From Burhinus oedicnemus (taxonomy: Eukaryota > Chordata > Aves > Charadriiformes > Burhinidae): a stretch of 64,000 nucleotides of DNA. This document shows positions 1 to 11,343 of the stretch, piece by piece. Made by a program: the position numbers and the translations under genes. Below the pieces are notes generated by a model. It was not told where the DNA came from and made no database searches. It saw nothing but the letters and a program-made list of their open reading frames with translations. The stretch spans positions 253,448 through 317,447 of the forward strand of contig VFFE01006619.1 of NCBI GenBank assembly GCA_008921705.1. The letters are read 5' to 3'. Each line of letters opens with the position of its first letter. Position 1 is the stretch's first letter.

Positions 1-378
1 CTCTACAAATTTTATGGATGTACCCTGCAGTATGTGAATGTTGGGTTAAAATTTACAATGATCCTGCTTTGTAGTATGTGTGAGTATTGAAATTTTCATT
101 TAAAACAACGGATTTCATAGCAAACAAGTATAGAGCTTAATACTGGTATTTGTTTATCACATTGATTTTCAGAGCTCCTTTCAAAGTGAAGTGATCAGTT
201 AAATTCAAGCATAAAATGAATGAACATGCTGAAATAGGTGCTACTGAATTGCTGTTCATTCCTGAAATGCTGGCCACTGCTGCTGATCAAAATTCACAAA
301 TTTAATTTGCATGCAACAAATCGTCTTAAGTTGAAAGACGATCAAAATGGTAGATTTACAACTAGCTAGTAGTCCGTC
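1..378. other. Unique AT-rich DNA, nothing recognised
   Basis: No repeat, exon or RNA gene could be recognised. The sequence is AT-rich single-copy DNA in which short open frames are at chance level. Confidence 0.5.
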
Positions 379-470
379 AATGGTCCAGTGGTTAGCACAA
401 GGCACTGGGGATATGGGAGCCTGGAGGGCATTGCTACTTGGCTGCGATCCTAATCTGTCCTAAACTGTGC
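379..470 (+). mobile_element. MIR-like tRNA-derived SINE relic (head)
   Basis: The stretch starting at 381 reads tggtccagtggttagcac. This fits a Pol III A box (TGGYNNAGTGG) and the start of MIR/CORE-SINE elements, in which 'agtggttagagcac' is followed by 'actggga..cagga..cctgg'. The next 30 bases (ggcactgggg, then gggagcctgg) continue the resemblance. No clean B box or tail remains, so this is a truncated, diverged fragment. The family is inferred by eye; another tRNA-derived SINE is possible. Confidence 0.45.
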
Positions 471-2276
471 TGTGCTTGCTGGGCCGGAGCAGCACCCTCA
501 GCCTCCCCTCTGGAGGAGGAGCTCTATCCACTACTCATTGACCTGGAAGAGTTAAACAAGAGAGACTTCAGACCTGGGAGATCAGGATATTCATCCAGGC
601 CGTGGGGCCAAGCGCCTTTGGAGGGACCTGAAGCAAGTCTTCCATATTCAGCTGAAATGCTGGAACTGGTGAATTACCAGATATAAGACACAAGAAGTGG
701 ATGGTAACTCCCGTAATGCCTCATTTCCTTTGCTTGTCTCATAATGGCTTGATAGGAAATGAAACTTTCCAGGGCAAACTTTTTCGCCAAGCTCAGTGTG
801 GCATGTACATTTTAAAATTCAGGTCTGATCTAAGAAACAGCCCCAGGTCTTCTCAGATATTTTGGTACAACAGCCCTACTGAAACACAATTCATTCACTG
901 GCAGCTGAGATAAAGGAACAAACCTGTTCTGTGTCACATATTTCACGTATTTTGAACTCTAGAGGACCATGCAGACAGATCAGGCTAAGCAACAGGAAGA
1001 GCAGCTCCAATCCTTGTCGTGTCTTGAGAGGGACTGACAGCACTAATATCTCAGTTCCATAGCCACTGAATCTGATCGTCCTCTGTTCTTGGCCGCCTCT
1101 CTTGGCAGTGGTCTTTGTAATCCCCTAGGGGAAGTGCTCCCCTCCCTTAACGGGATCTTGATAGGAGATCAGATGACATAATTCTTTAGAAATTTGAAGG
1201 ATCGGGCCTTTTGACTTACCTGGGATATTATGATCAGTGCGTTCACACCTTTTGAGATGGGGCCTTTGGGTACAAATAGATCTCTATGCTTTTAAATCAC
1301 TTTGCAGAAATTTCTTGTTACATATGGTGTATTAACTTTCCAAGGTGTATGCATCTGCAAATGAAAGAGGAAGCTTTTGCAATTGGACATCCTGTTTTAT
1401 AAAACTGACATGGATTGTTAAAATATTTAATTTTTTAAAAAAATCTTTCTATTAAAACAGAACCAAGTCAATTTACTTACATTTTGAGGGGTCAGATTTC
1501 AACAGAAATTAATTTTGCTTAGGCTAAGTTAGGTTTCCATTAGTAATCACTTAATTGATATTCATTGCTCATTACCGTTAAGCAATTTCAGGATAACTGT
1601 GCAAATACAGAATTTAGTGAGCTCTTGTAAAAGCTGAATTGATCACAAATATGTAAGGTCTTTCCAACAACATGGAAGATATTTGCTCTGTTATAGTTCA
1701 TACTCGGGAAAATGACTTGCAAAACTTGATCATCCTGGGGGGCAATTTTGCCAGCCTAGGCATTGATATGCTTGAAAGTGCTGTGCTGCGTGAAGTGAGA
1801 TAGAATACAGAGGCCAGAAATCACGTTAGTAATGAAACTAATCCTGATTAAAACAAATTTTGTCTAGGATAACAGTATTTATGCAGATAGCCAGGAAAAA
1901 TGTTGGAGCTAAACCATGAGTGCAGCTATAGGAGCTGAATACAGAAATGACTGTAACTTGGTTTATTTCATTTTATGTTGTGTTCTGTGAAGATCTACCA
2001 ACCACTGCTGTTTTTCACATTTGGTCAAAGATAAAACTGACTTGGCCCCTTTTTAGTCTATCTTTTTCTGGCGTTACATATGCTATTAACAGTTCTTTTT
2101 TGGATTCCCAGGTCTCTTTCTATAAAAACAAGGTAAACGAGCTTCCCAAATCTGCAGTTTTTGTTAGCTACAGTTGTGCTGAATCCTTTATCAAATAATA
2201 TTTTGTACTTTGATGTTCATGATCCTAGCAAATTTCAATGTTCATTGATAATGTATATCATTCAATAGTGGCATTA
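471..2276. other. Unique non-coding DNA
   Basis: No element was recognised. A somewhat GC-richer patch at about 470-620 carries an 82-codon open frame with no domain or family resemblance. The rest is AT-rich with chance-length frames. Confidence 0.4.
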
Positions 2277-2296
2277 TTAATTATTATTATTATGCC
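2277..2296. repeat. Short (ATT)n microsatellite
   Basis: About six ATT/TTA units occur in a row. Such tracts often mark the A/T-rich 3' tail of an old SINE or LINE, and a MIR-like stretch lies just downstream. Confidence 0.7.
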
Positions 2297-2324
2297 CACC
2301 TTGATGTGGCATAAATAGTTTGTT

Positions 2325-2430
2325 TAGTGTCCCAGTGATAGTCTGATATACAGGGAGTAGGAAATTAGGATTTCTGGGTCCTGGATTCTTGGCAGTAGTT
2401 TGCCTACAGATCTTGGCCAGTCCTCTCAGA
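2325..2430 (+). mobile_element. MIR-like SINE relic
   Basis: The order of words follows MIR: cagggagtagg, then ggatttctgggtcctgg, then ttggcagtagtttgcctac, then atcttggccagtcc. In MIR these correspond to 'gggagtcagga..cctgggttc..', the 'ggctctgccact' block and 'accttgggcaagtc'. The match is patchy and the copy is old. Assignment is by eye, and a consensus alignment would be decisive. Confidence 0.4.
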
Positions 2431-3415
2431 GAAGAGATGCTAAAACAAGCCTAGAAAACACAGCCTGTGAGCAAAGAGAAAAAAAACCCGGACACCGTGG
2501 AAGGGAGACATGAAACCAAATTCAGAAACATGAGAAGGAATTGAAAGGAGGGAGTAATCACTTCAGCATAGTGACTGGGATGAAAAAAGAATGGTTTTGT
2601 ATAACAGGATTCATATATAATATTTTGCATCAACATTAGGCGGGCTGAGTGGATACTGGGCCTCAGAGCAATAGGAACGCTTGATCCCAAGAGAAATATG
2701 TACTTTCTAGACCAAACCCCAAGTAAGCGTAACTGTTCCTGACTCTCCAAAATGTCTGCCTGAAGGATAAATGAGCACATCTATTCTGGTCAGCAGAACT
2801 CATTGAATATTTATATGCAAGTTTTCATTTGAGTGAAATATTCCAAGACATTTACTAGAACTGAAGAATATGGATCTTTGAAAATAAGAGTCAATAATTT
2901 ACAAATTCTGCAGCTAAGAAAAGCTTGTTTAAAAATATAAATAGACACTAAACCAATAATAATCACGTTTTTGAAACAGTATAGTCTAATTGTTACAGCA
3001 TTGTCGGGTAACTGGTATCTTTTCTGCCACTTGTCTCTGATACATCATATAGCATCGGCTATCTCTATTTCCCTGCCAGCTATGCCCTTGTGAAGCTTTC
3101 AGAACATTTAGTCTGAAATTTTCGGTCTTCCTGTTCTGCAGAGAGATCTGCACAGCCAGGAGATGAACAACAGGAGGAAGGATGGTCTCGTGATTACGGA
3201 TATCACAGGAGACATGGATTTGTTTCTGTGTAACCTTAGAGAAATCATATTCAGCATGCCTATATTTGGTGATGCAATGTCCTGCAGAAATCCTAGAGCT
3301 ACTGCTGAACCAGCTGGCTTTGAGACGTGTAGCATTTCAGTCCTTCTAGCTGCACCTGAGCCTGCGCTGCTGTACCGTACTGTGCAGATCTAGCAGTTTC
3401 CTTGGAGCTAGCTCC
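2431..3415. other. Unique non-coding DNA
   Basis: Nothing recognised. The 109-codon minus-strand frame at 2451-2780 shows no known domain and is treated as chance. Confidence 0.4.
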
Positions 3416-3419
3416 AGTA

Positions 3420-3530
3420 CCTCTGCATTGGTCTGCAACTTAAAGTTATCGTTTTCTTCCTGTGCCTCAGCTCTCCAAACTAAACTGGGAACAACAGCAC
3501 TTCGAAGTGGTCTACTATGAATGTGTGCAT
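3420..3530 (+). mobile_element. MIR/CORE-SINE relic
   Basis: From 3457 the sequence reads cttcctgtgcctcagctctc, soon followed by aaactgggaacaacagcact. This tracks the MIR core 'ctctgtgcctcagttt..ccatctgtaaaatggggataacaatact' over about 45 bases. The preceding 'tctgcaacttaaagt' sits where 'gggcaagtcacttaac' lies in MIR. It is one of the better MIR matches in the window and still strongly diverged. Confidence 0.55.
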
Positions 3531-4221
3531 GCATGGTCAGGAGCAGTAAAATACTATAGCACGTACACACCTCCGAGACAAGAAATGTTCTTCTAAAAGA
3601 AGCAAACAAAGAAATAAAAGTAACAGGTAGCAGCAGCTTCTTTGTTTAATTGGTTTAACATCTGAGAAACAGAGGCTTAGGAAGAGACAACTAGACAAGC
3701 AATTCTCCTTCTGTACATGTAAAAATACATTTACTAGGCAAATGTTGCTTATAAAACTTGCATCTGTAGAATATTTAATTAAAAACATGTATAGTGGTTC
3801 CACCAAATGTCCTAGTGAGCACATATTTTTGTTAAAAGATTGGTATCAAACTTCTGTTGGAGTTCTGAGTATTTTAGAAAAATCACAGGGCAAGCAAGAT
3901 TCATTCCGCACAGGGAAAAAAAGAAAACACTGGAGACTTTAATTGCAGTAACATACTGAAGGAATAATTTCTACAGGAAAACTAAATCTTGAAACTGAAT
4001 TCTGAGCTAGAAATATGGGTAGAAATTTTGGACAGAAATATGAAATAGCCCCTTTTATAAACTCTTCCTAGTTTGCCAGAGCAAATGAGAATAGCGTTTG
4101 GTTTTCATTTGGGCTGGAGAAAAGTATCTCTGATATTTATGAGGTTTAATATGCCATATTTATGAAGGCTGGCTTCTAGTTTGAGTTCTTTTGGTAACAA
4201 CAAGGAGAAGGTGAACTTCAA
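3531..4221. other. Unique non-coding DNA
   Basis: No repeat, RNA or exon recognised. Two opposed short frames overlap here and neither shows a domain. Confidence 0.4.
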
Positions 4222-4300
4222 ATGGAGCCACAGGAGCATGCAAAAACCAGGCAGAAGGCAAGGTTCAAATCCAATTTAGTACAGACTTTGCTGACTGCAG
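4222..4300 (+). mobile_element. Possible tRNA-derived SINE head
   Basis: The bases aggttcaaatcc at 4261 fit a Pol III B box (GGTTCRANTCC). The upstream words 'ccacaggagcatg' and 'ccaggcagaagg' fall at roughly the spacing seen in MIR heads. No A box is convincing, so a chance B box is a real alternative. Confidence 0.28.
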
Positions 4301-5965
4301 TTAGGGTTTGGCCTGAGGCAGAACGCCTAAAAGACTGACCAGAAAGAAAGTGCTAGGGACCTCCTCGTTTAGATTTAATTTAGTGGATAATCAGAGTGAC
4401 ACTAGGGCAACAGGTCAAACAAAACCCCCAAAACAGACAGACTGAGAGAACATCTAGTAATGGCCTTCAGGGAATAAGCTAAATGACTCCCTGGGACAGT
4501 ATACCTTTACAGGTATTTAGTGAGCCAGGCAGCTGTAGGGAGGATGCAAGGGTTCTTATTTATGAGCAGAAGCAAGATCTATACCCATAAATCACTGTGC
4601 GAGACATGTAACTCTAAAGTACATTTTAACAAGCACAATTAAGAAAAACTACCGAGAAGCACAGAACTCAGCGCTATGTAATTTAACACAAAGCTCTGCT
4701 ATGATTTAAGAGTCTCTGCCACCGTTGCCTTAATAATCCCTAAATCACATGCTGCCATAAAAAAGCCCGCTCCCACCCCCCAACATATAGATCTCTGTTG
4801 AACACAAAGGTTAACTGTTTTGTGCCAAGTGGGCTTGTAAAGCCAACCAAGCCACAGAAGAAGCTTAACAGGACTCTGTGAAGGACCAATGCAATGGGGA
4901 AACCTCAACTTTTATATCAGACTTTGACTTGCAGTTTCCACACTATGGTCTTGTCCCAGCTGACCTTCTATTCTAGCAACCAATCTCATGAAATGTTGTC
5001 AGAAAAGAACATTTATGGTCAGAAAACATGTAAAATTGATAAACACACCAGAAAAAAATTTATTTCTCAATTTTTTGGCCTATAGCCAATGAGCTCCTCA
5101 TCAGATTATCCAGAATAGTGACTTTCAGCCACAAGTTTAAAAGTCTACATGAAAAGGAGTGGCCAGCAAGCAACCTTTACAGGGGAATAGCTTGGAAGCA
5201 AGTTAACATTAAAGGGGAGAATAGTCAATGTGTCAAGAGCACTATTATGGATTACAGTCAAAGTGCTAAACTCTAATAACTAAAATAAAGATAAAATCTT
5301 TTCTTCAGTCTTTGTTACATGGTGGACCAATGAGCTGCACACTGACATGAGTGATCACTACACATCATGAATTGTTTCTTGAAATGAAAACACCAAACAT
5401 CACAAAGCATAGATCGCTTAATATTATACACTAAAAAGTTTTTAAGTACAGTTGAAAATATGCATTCAGCCCTAAGCCTTGGCTGATCATTTACTGGTAC
5501 TGGAGAGACACAGGAATGCTTAGAAGACTGGAGAATGTATATGCACTAGGAACTTAGTCTGTTTAGTTTACCAATGAGAAGATGAAGGGGAAAGAGGACA
5601 ATTGTATATAAGGACCAATGTGGAGAACACAACTCTGATAATGGTATCTTCAGTCTGCAGACAAAGCTTTAACAAAGGGTCAGTGGTTAGATATGTACGC
5701 CAGATACATTCAGGCTAAAAATAGGATTCACAGTTTTAACAGGCGGAGTTATTAGATCTTGCAACAATTTAATCAAGGTTGTGAAGAAACCTATCGATGG
5801 TAATTTGAAAATCAAAAGGAGATGTTTTTCTTAGAACTCCAGTTCAAACAAGAACAAGTTCACAGATGTTTAACACAGCTAGATAATAATAGCACAGAGG
5901 TTTCTCTTGGCCTTGTAGTCTATGACCTTATTAACTAGATGGCACATTAGTACTCAGGTGGTTCT
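4301..5965. other. Unique AT-rich DNA
   Basis: No family recognised. The stretch has only short frames and no long tandem or inverted repeat visible by eye. Confidence 0.4.
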
Positions 5966-5985
5966 GGGGGGGTGGGGTGGGGGTG
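5966..5985 (+). other. G-quadruplex candidate
   Basis: G runs of 7, 4 and 5 are separated by single T bases. The run of seven can supply two tracts, giving four tracts of three or more G with one-base loops. This is an isolated G-rich spot in AT-rich DNA. No gene or promoter is seen beside it. Confidence 0.6.
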
Positions 5986-6712
5986 TGCAGTTTACATCTG
6001 TTTGGGCTGCAGTGCTTACATCTCTTTTGTGCACTTGTACAAATGGAGGGATTCTCTTTTAGTTACCACTGAAAGAAGCAAGTGCTGCTGAATCAGGTTC
6101 AGAGCATTTTTTGCCTTCCTGTCATTGTATTGCTTCTGAATTTCAGAGCACTAAAAGCAGACAATGAGGTAAAGATGAGGGACACCTTCCATCAGCCATG
6201 ACATTCGTAAAGTGTTGATCCGTCCAACTGCCGTCTCCACAGAAAATGTTCTTCAGCTTATTTACAACCACATTGATATATGCAACAGCTTTGTTGTCTC
6301 AGGTTGGGCTTTGGGATGTTCAGCTGAGCAGATTAATTTCCAGATTCTGTTTGACTAACCCACAGATACTTTCAGTTAATTTTCCTCTTTCACTGACTAT
6401 GTTTGACTTCATTTGCACAGACAGAGTTAGTACATGAAATAGCAGTATCGCAGCAAGACACTTTTTTTTCCAGACTCCTGTACCTGCTCCAGAACACAGA
6501 AAAACCCCAATGAATTTTCTGTTACAAAGCAGGCTTTTAAATCAAAATTGATAGTTTCAAATAAAAAGCTTAACAAAAGCTCCCTTCTGCCCTGGCTCCC
6601 ATGTAATGAACTGGGGTCATTCTAAAGAAAAGAACAGAAATTCTGGGACTAACAGAGCAGACTGTGAAGTGTTTTTAATATCATGGCAGATTAATTAATT
6701 ATTGTGTATTTC

Positions 6713-6715
<3 letters not shown>
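5986..6715. other. Unique non-coding DNA
   Basis: No element recognised. The stretch is AT-rich, with a short T-tract near 6460. Confidence 0.4.

Positions 6716-6747
<32 letters not shown>
6716..6747. repeat. (TTA)n microsatellite
   Basis: About ten uninterrupted TTA units. This is likely a length-variable locus. No diagnostic SINE or LINE sequence was recognised directly next to it. Confidence 0.95.
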
Positions 6748-7374
6748 CAGTGAGGTAACTAGGAGGGAAAATCAATCTTCGAAACAGTGCTTATAAGTAC
6801 CTATAATTAAGGATTCACAGCCCATGTTTTATTGTGCTGGCTATATGTGAATAAGAAGATAAAGATCTGGTGGAAGGAGATGTATCTTACTGAAAATGAT
6901 CTACTGCTTTATGCCTGCCATTGTTGAAATCCGTGGCATTAGCATCAGAATAGGTGTATTTTGCATTGCACTTTGTGTACTGGGGCACCTCTCTGGCCAC
7001 TCTGGATCTAACAAGTTGCTTTATTTCTTTGCTTGCTCTACTAAATAATAGCTTGATCACTACAGGAGAACTATTACGGGTAATAACACACTTAGACTAC
7101 TAAGGGCAGTAATGCACTTACACTACTGTTTGTTTTCTTCAGTGATACCATTGACCATTGCCTGTTTGGTATAGCTGTGATTTGTTTTGGTTCATTACTA
7201 ACCTATCTGGAATTATAGCAAAGTAAGTAGGCCTTCTGTTTAATTGCAAATAAAATATTTCCATTAAAATGGTAGAAGTTCAATGACTTTGTTACCCTAA
7301 CTCTTTATATATCATTGTGTACTTTATTGCTTATCCCATTTAACAGTGCAGCTGCAAGTTTCCTGGCGTTTGAT
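6748..7374. other. Unique AT-rich DNA
   Basis: Nothing recognised apart from short A/T-rich runs. Confidence 0.4.
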
Positions 7375-7419
7375 CTTTCTTTCTTTCTTTTTCCTTTCTT
7401 TCTTTCTTTCTTTCTTTCT
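7375..7419. repeat. (CTTT)n microsatellite
   Basis: A pyrimidine-rich tetranucleotide tract of about eleven units, interrupted once (ttttcc) near 7390. The opposite strand is purine-only. It lies about 130 bases from the start of the solo LTR. Confidence 0.95.
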
Positions 7420-7547
7420 GAGGAGCATTATAAATTTATTTAGGCTAACGAGGAGATCGCATGTCTAGTAAATGTGCACAGCAAATAAAAATAAATACAT
7501 CTCAATAATACAGAAATATTTCAAACACTACTGAACATCCATAGTGA

Positions 7548-7552
7548 AGAAT
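7548..7552. repeat. Target-site duplication, left copy
   Basis: The five bases agaat directly precede the TG end of the LTR and recur right after its CA end (8640-8644). Five-base duplications are typical of ERVL/ERV3-type and some other avian ERV integrations. Confidence 0.8.
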
Positions 7553-7737
7553 TGTGGTGAGTTGACCCTGGCTGGATGCCAGGTGCCCTCTGAAGCTGTT
7601 GTGTCATTCCCCTCCTCAACTGGACAGGGGAGGGAAAATATAATGAAAGACTCGTGGGTTGAGATAAGGACAGGGAAAGATCACTCAGCAATTACTGTCA
7701 TAGGCAAAACAGACTCAACTTGGGGAAATTAGTTTAA

Positions 7738-7743
7738 TTTATT
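7738..7743 (-). terminator. LTR polyadenylation signal AATAAA
   Basis: The plus-strand tttatt reads AATAAA on the minus strand. It lies about 185 bases inside the U5-side end of the LTR and downstream of the TATA-like box, as expected for a retroviral R/U5 boundary signal. Confidence 0.55.
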
Positions 7744-7959
7744 GCCAATCAAATCAGAATAGGGTAATGAGAAATGAAAACCAAATCTTAAAATACCTTC
7801 CCCCACCCCTCCCTTCTTACTGGGCTCAACTTCACTCCCAAATTCTCTGCCTCCTGCCCTGAGCAGTGCAGGGAATGGGGGAATGGGGGTTGGGGTCAGT
7901 TCATCACACGTTGTCTTTGCTGCCCCTTCCTCCTCGGAGGGAGGACTCCTCACACTCTT

Positions 7960-8345
7960 CCCCTACTCCAGTGTGGGGTGCCTCACAAAGGAGACAGTTC
8001 TCCATTAACTTCTCCAATATAAGTCCTTCCCATGGGCTGCAGTTCTTCATGAACTGCTCCAGTGTGGGTCCCTTACAGCAGGTGCAGTCCTTCAGGAACA
8101 GACTGCTCCAGCGTGTATCCCCCATGGGTCACAAGTCCTGCCAGAAAACCTGCTCCAGTGTGGGCTCTCCACAGGATCACAGCCTCCTTTGGGCACATCA
8201 ACCTGCTCTGGCATGGGGTCCTCCACAGGCTGGAGGTGGATATCTGTTCCACTGTGGACCTCCATGGGTGGCAGGGGGACAGCCTGCCTCACCATGGTTT
8301 TCACCTCCGGCTGCAGGGGAATCTCTGCTCTAGCACCTGGAGCAC
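7960..8345 (-). repeat. Degenerate ~45-bp tandem array inside the LTR
   Basis: A core resembling ctgctccagtgtgg recurs near 7964, 8010, 8055, 8104, 8151, 8203, 8245 and 8326, with a weaker unit near 8284. Spacing is roughly 40-50 bases. The units also share parts such as 'catgggctgcag' and 'aggtggatatc'. On the LTR's own strand the array falls between the TATA-like box and the polyadenylation signal, so it would be in the transcript. Confidence 0.8.
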
Positions 8346-8450
8346 CTCGTCCCCCTCTTTCTTCACTGACCTTGGTGTCTGCAGAGTTGTTCCTCTTGCA
8401 TGTTCTCACTCCTCTCTTCTGGCTGCTACCACGCAGTTTTTTCCCCCCTT

Positions 8451-8458
8451 CTTAAATA
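8451..8458 (-). promoter_or_regulatory. TATA-like box of the solo LTR
   Basis: On the minus strand this reads TATTTAAG. It is placed about 180 bases from the LTR's 5' (TG) end on that strand, the usual U3 promoter position. No initiator could be fixed. Confidence 0.45.
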
Positions 8459-8639
8459 TGTTATGCCTGAGGTGCTACCACTGTCACTGATGTGTTTGGC
8501 CTTGGCCAGCGGTGGGTCCATCTTGGAGCCAGCTGGCATTGGCTTTATTGGAGATGGGGGAAACTTCTAGCACATTCTCACAGAAGCCACCCCTGTAGCC
8601 TCCCCTGCTACCAAAACCTTGCCATGCAAAACCAGTACA

Positions 8640-8644
8640 AGAAT
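8640..8644. repeat. Target-site duplication, right copy
   Basis: agaat, identical to the left copy at 7548-7552. Confidence 0.8.
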
Positions 8645-9539
8645 ATTGCAGTCAAAGGAAAGGCTCCTATTCATTCCATGGATTTTGGATCCTGGCTTGT
8701 CCTCAAATCAGCAAGCTGAGTAAAACCATGTCCTGGATCATCACTAGGTCCTCCTCACTACATACACTTAGGGCAAATTCTGTAGTTCAGCAAAACTGTC
8801 ATTCTTAAAGAAAATTGAGTTACGGTTTGATAGTTACTACATATCATACACCAGTAATGGTCATTTCTAATGCTTTGTTTACAACAGGAATAAAGTATCT
8901 TTACCAAGGGTCAATTAATGTGGGATGCCCACAATTGTGTAAAACCTTATGTCTGGGATATAGGTGCTTTTATATCAGCTCAGCTATCCAAGACGAAAGT
9001 TTGCTGCTACTCTTTCACTCTAATGCAAATGCACTCTGAGGCTTCCTTGCCGTTCATATTCCTAATGTTGTTTATCGAGGAAAAACTGATAAACCAGGGC
9101 AATAAGTTCTCCTGTGAATTCTATGCAAAATCTTTATGGTGTAAACAGAGACCATCATTACATTGGGAATTATTTAACATACCAACATTTGTTTGATAAG
9201 TGATCAGACATGTTAGTCAACAATTTGATATATACAGCAGTTAAAGCAATATCTGATTTTAAAAACACAATGGCAACATAGGCCACCCTCATGATGAGTG
9301 AAACACATCTCCTCTAGTTTGCAAGCATGTTTTCTACCTAACACAAATATACAATGTTTGCATAGCCAACAATAGGATCATACATGCTCCTGTTTTCATT
9401 GAAAAAAGAGAATAATTAGTTGTTACTGTCAAATTTTCCTCTGTGCTGTTACTGCGCACTGGCCCCCAACAGTATTTGCAAGGGTGTGGAAAGCAGTGAA
9501 CTACATGCTTCAGTTCACCTTTTGCCATATTAATAAACA
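8645..9539. other. Unique AT-rich DNA
   Basis: Nothing recognised. The minus-strand 132-codon frame (9334-9732) runs into the GC-rich patch that follows and shows no domain. Confidence 0.4.
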
Positions 9540-9735
9540 GAGAGTTGCACCAGCTGGTGAATCCCCCTTGCACGCCCAGCCTTGCCAGCTCCCCTGCTGG
9601 AGCCCTGGGCAAGGGGAAGAGCCGCACTGCCGCATCCAGCCCCAAAGCCCTGCACCTGGATCGCCGGCCTCCTGGGATGCAGAGCAAACACCACCTGATC
9701 CACTCGCTTTGCATTAACTTTGGAAAAGGCACCTG
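9540..9735. other. Small GC-rich patch with CpG dinucleotides
   Basis: About 200 bases, rich in C and G, with several CpGs between 9620 and 9670, contrast sharply with the AT-rich flanks. It is open in several frames on both strands, as GC-rich DNA tends to be. It could be a small regulatory island or an unrecognised repeat fragment. No promoter motif or family can be supported. Confidence 0.35.
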
Positions 9736-11343
9736 AGCAGAAGCAATGGTAGTTCATCAGCAGTCAGGTAACCACTTTTGCAGTTGTAGGCAACTAAAGT
9801 GGGTCTAAATCATCTCCACACTTGTCTGGGCTAATTTGCCAGCTCTTTAGGCAGCTGTTGTTTGATCCCCACCCGTGACAAATATGCCAGTCAGATGGGA
9901 GTGTTCCCATTTTTGTTAATCTGTAGAAAGGAAATTGTTTCCCTGATGCACCAGCAGTTAGACGTACGACTTACACATGTGACAAGACAGCGTTAGCTGT
10001 GCTATGGTGAAAGCTGAAAATTCTTTCCTCCTTCAGGCTGTTTCTCCAGGTGTTTGAAAATCTGCATGTTTAATGAGTTTGCCCTCAAATCTCATGAATT
10101 TCATGGGGCACAGGGAGGTGTTTGTCCTCCGCGCTGGACCGCCTTTGAGCAAGGGAGGAGGAAACACTTTGTCCCCTGGCTGCTTCCATGTCACAGGCTT
10201 CCTTATGCTGATAGTGACTGACCTTCCCTCTTCATCCTCATGTCAGGGATGTGGGGATCAAACCAGGGCCCTGATCACATCCCAGATGGTCTCAACGTAC
10301 ACACCAGCTGATGCCTGGCACCCTCTCTCCTCTTGAGGAAAAGACATCTGTGATCCTTCTCACAAGCCCTGTTCGCTACTCTCTACTCCAGGCTCTACAG
10401 ACAGCCATCCCACTCCCCGCTTAAAGTGCATAGGAAGAAGGAAGGAAAACTCAGGGATCACACAAAGTCTTTCACTTTGTCACATCTATACTAGCTTTCT
10501 CTTAAAAATCTTTCAGAAGTACCTTTTTGTGGAAGCTCTGCAATTTTAATCCAACAACGACTGTAAAACTATTTCAAGCAAACACCACCTGCAGTATTTT
10601 CCAAGTGTCAACTGATCATCAGATAATGCAGTCTCGGAAGGCTAAGGCTCGACACAGACATGAGAGCTACACATTTCTATTTGAGAAAAACTCATTTAGA
10701 GGGTCATATTCAAATGCCTCTTTTTTAAAGAAATTTGACTTTAATGTAAAATTTACTTCGATTATTTTTTATTTGTATGCATGAGATCAACTATAATGGA
10801 ATAGTATTGCTAATATAATTACAAGGCCCTGTCTCCAGAGGAGGAGAGGTTATGCAACACACTCTCTGCTCTATCTATTCTGAGCACAGGTACCACAAAG
10901 TAAATGAGCAAAATTATTATTTCATCTGATGGGAGTTTTGACAGATTTATTCCTACTCTAAATTTCTTCCAGAGGAACAGAAAGGTGGAGAGGTCTTTCA
11001 ATTATATCTGAAAGTACTTAGATTTGGAAAAGAGGAAGAGAACACAGGCAGAGGAGAGATTTCTCACTTGACGGCTTGGTATAAAAGAACTTTTAAAGCT
11101 AGAAATAAGGCAACTTCACAGATATGTAAAGCACGTAATCACACTGAAACAGCAATAATGAAAAAATTAAACTCCACAGATCTGGGAATCTGTCCTCTAA
11201 TTGAAGAAAAAAAGAGCAGAAATTTCCATTGTCACGAAGCTGATCTAGGTTCAGTTGTTGACCTCTTTTCATTCTCTCCTTGTTAGACTACTAAATACCA
11301 GGAAGTTATAACTATACTAAAATGAAGTATTGGATCAAAACCA
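9736..11343. other. Unique non-coding DNA
   Basis: No element recognised. Confidence 0.35.

Larger units (their letters stand above)
7553..8639 (-). mobile_element. Solo LTR of an endogenous retrovirus
   Basis: This 1,087-bp unit begins TGTGGTGAGTTGACCC and ends CCAGTACA, giving TG...CA ends on either strand. It is bounded by perfect agaat duplications, so it is a complete solo LTR left by recombination between two LTRs. No gag, pol or env sequence adjoins it. Orientation is minus: that strand has a TATA-like TATTTAAG (8458 to 8451) near its 5' part and AATAAA (7743 to 7738) about 185 bases before its end, the expected U3-R-U5 order. From memory, the sequence matches a multi-copy avian LTR family with internal ~45-bp repeats, but I cannot give a database name. 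Open frames across it (for example 7866-8333 plus, 8092-8409 minus) are repeat-derived and not genes. It is moderately diverged from the remembered consensus. Confidence 0.88.

Noticed and set aside
7866..8333. 155-codon plus-strand open frame
   Set aside because: It lies wholly in the solo LTR, antisense to it, and is produced by the GC-rich tandem units.
8092..8409. 105-codon minus-strand frame in the LTR
   Set aside because: It is in the LTR's sense direction but made of the ~45-bp units. It is not gag, pol or env, and no family was recognised.
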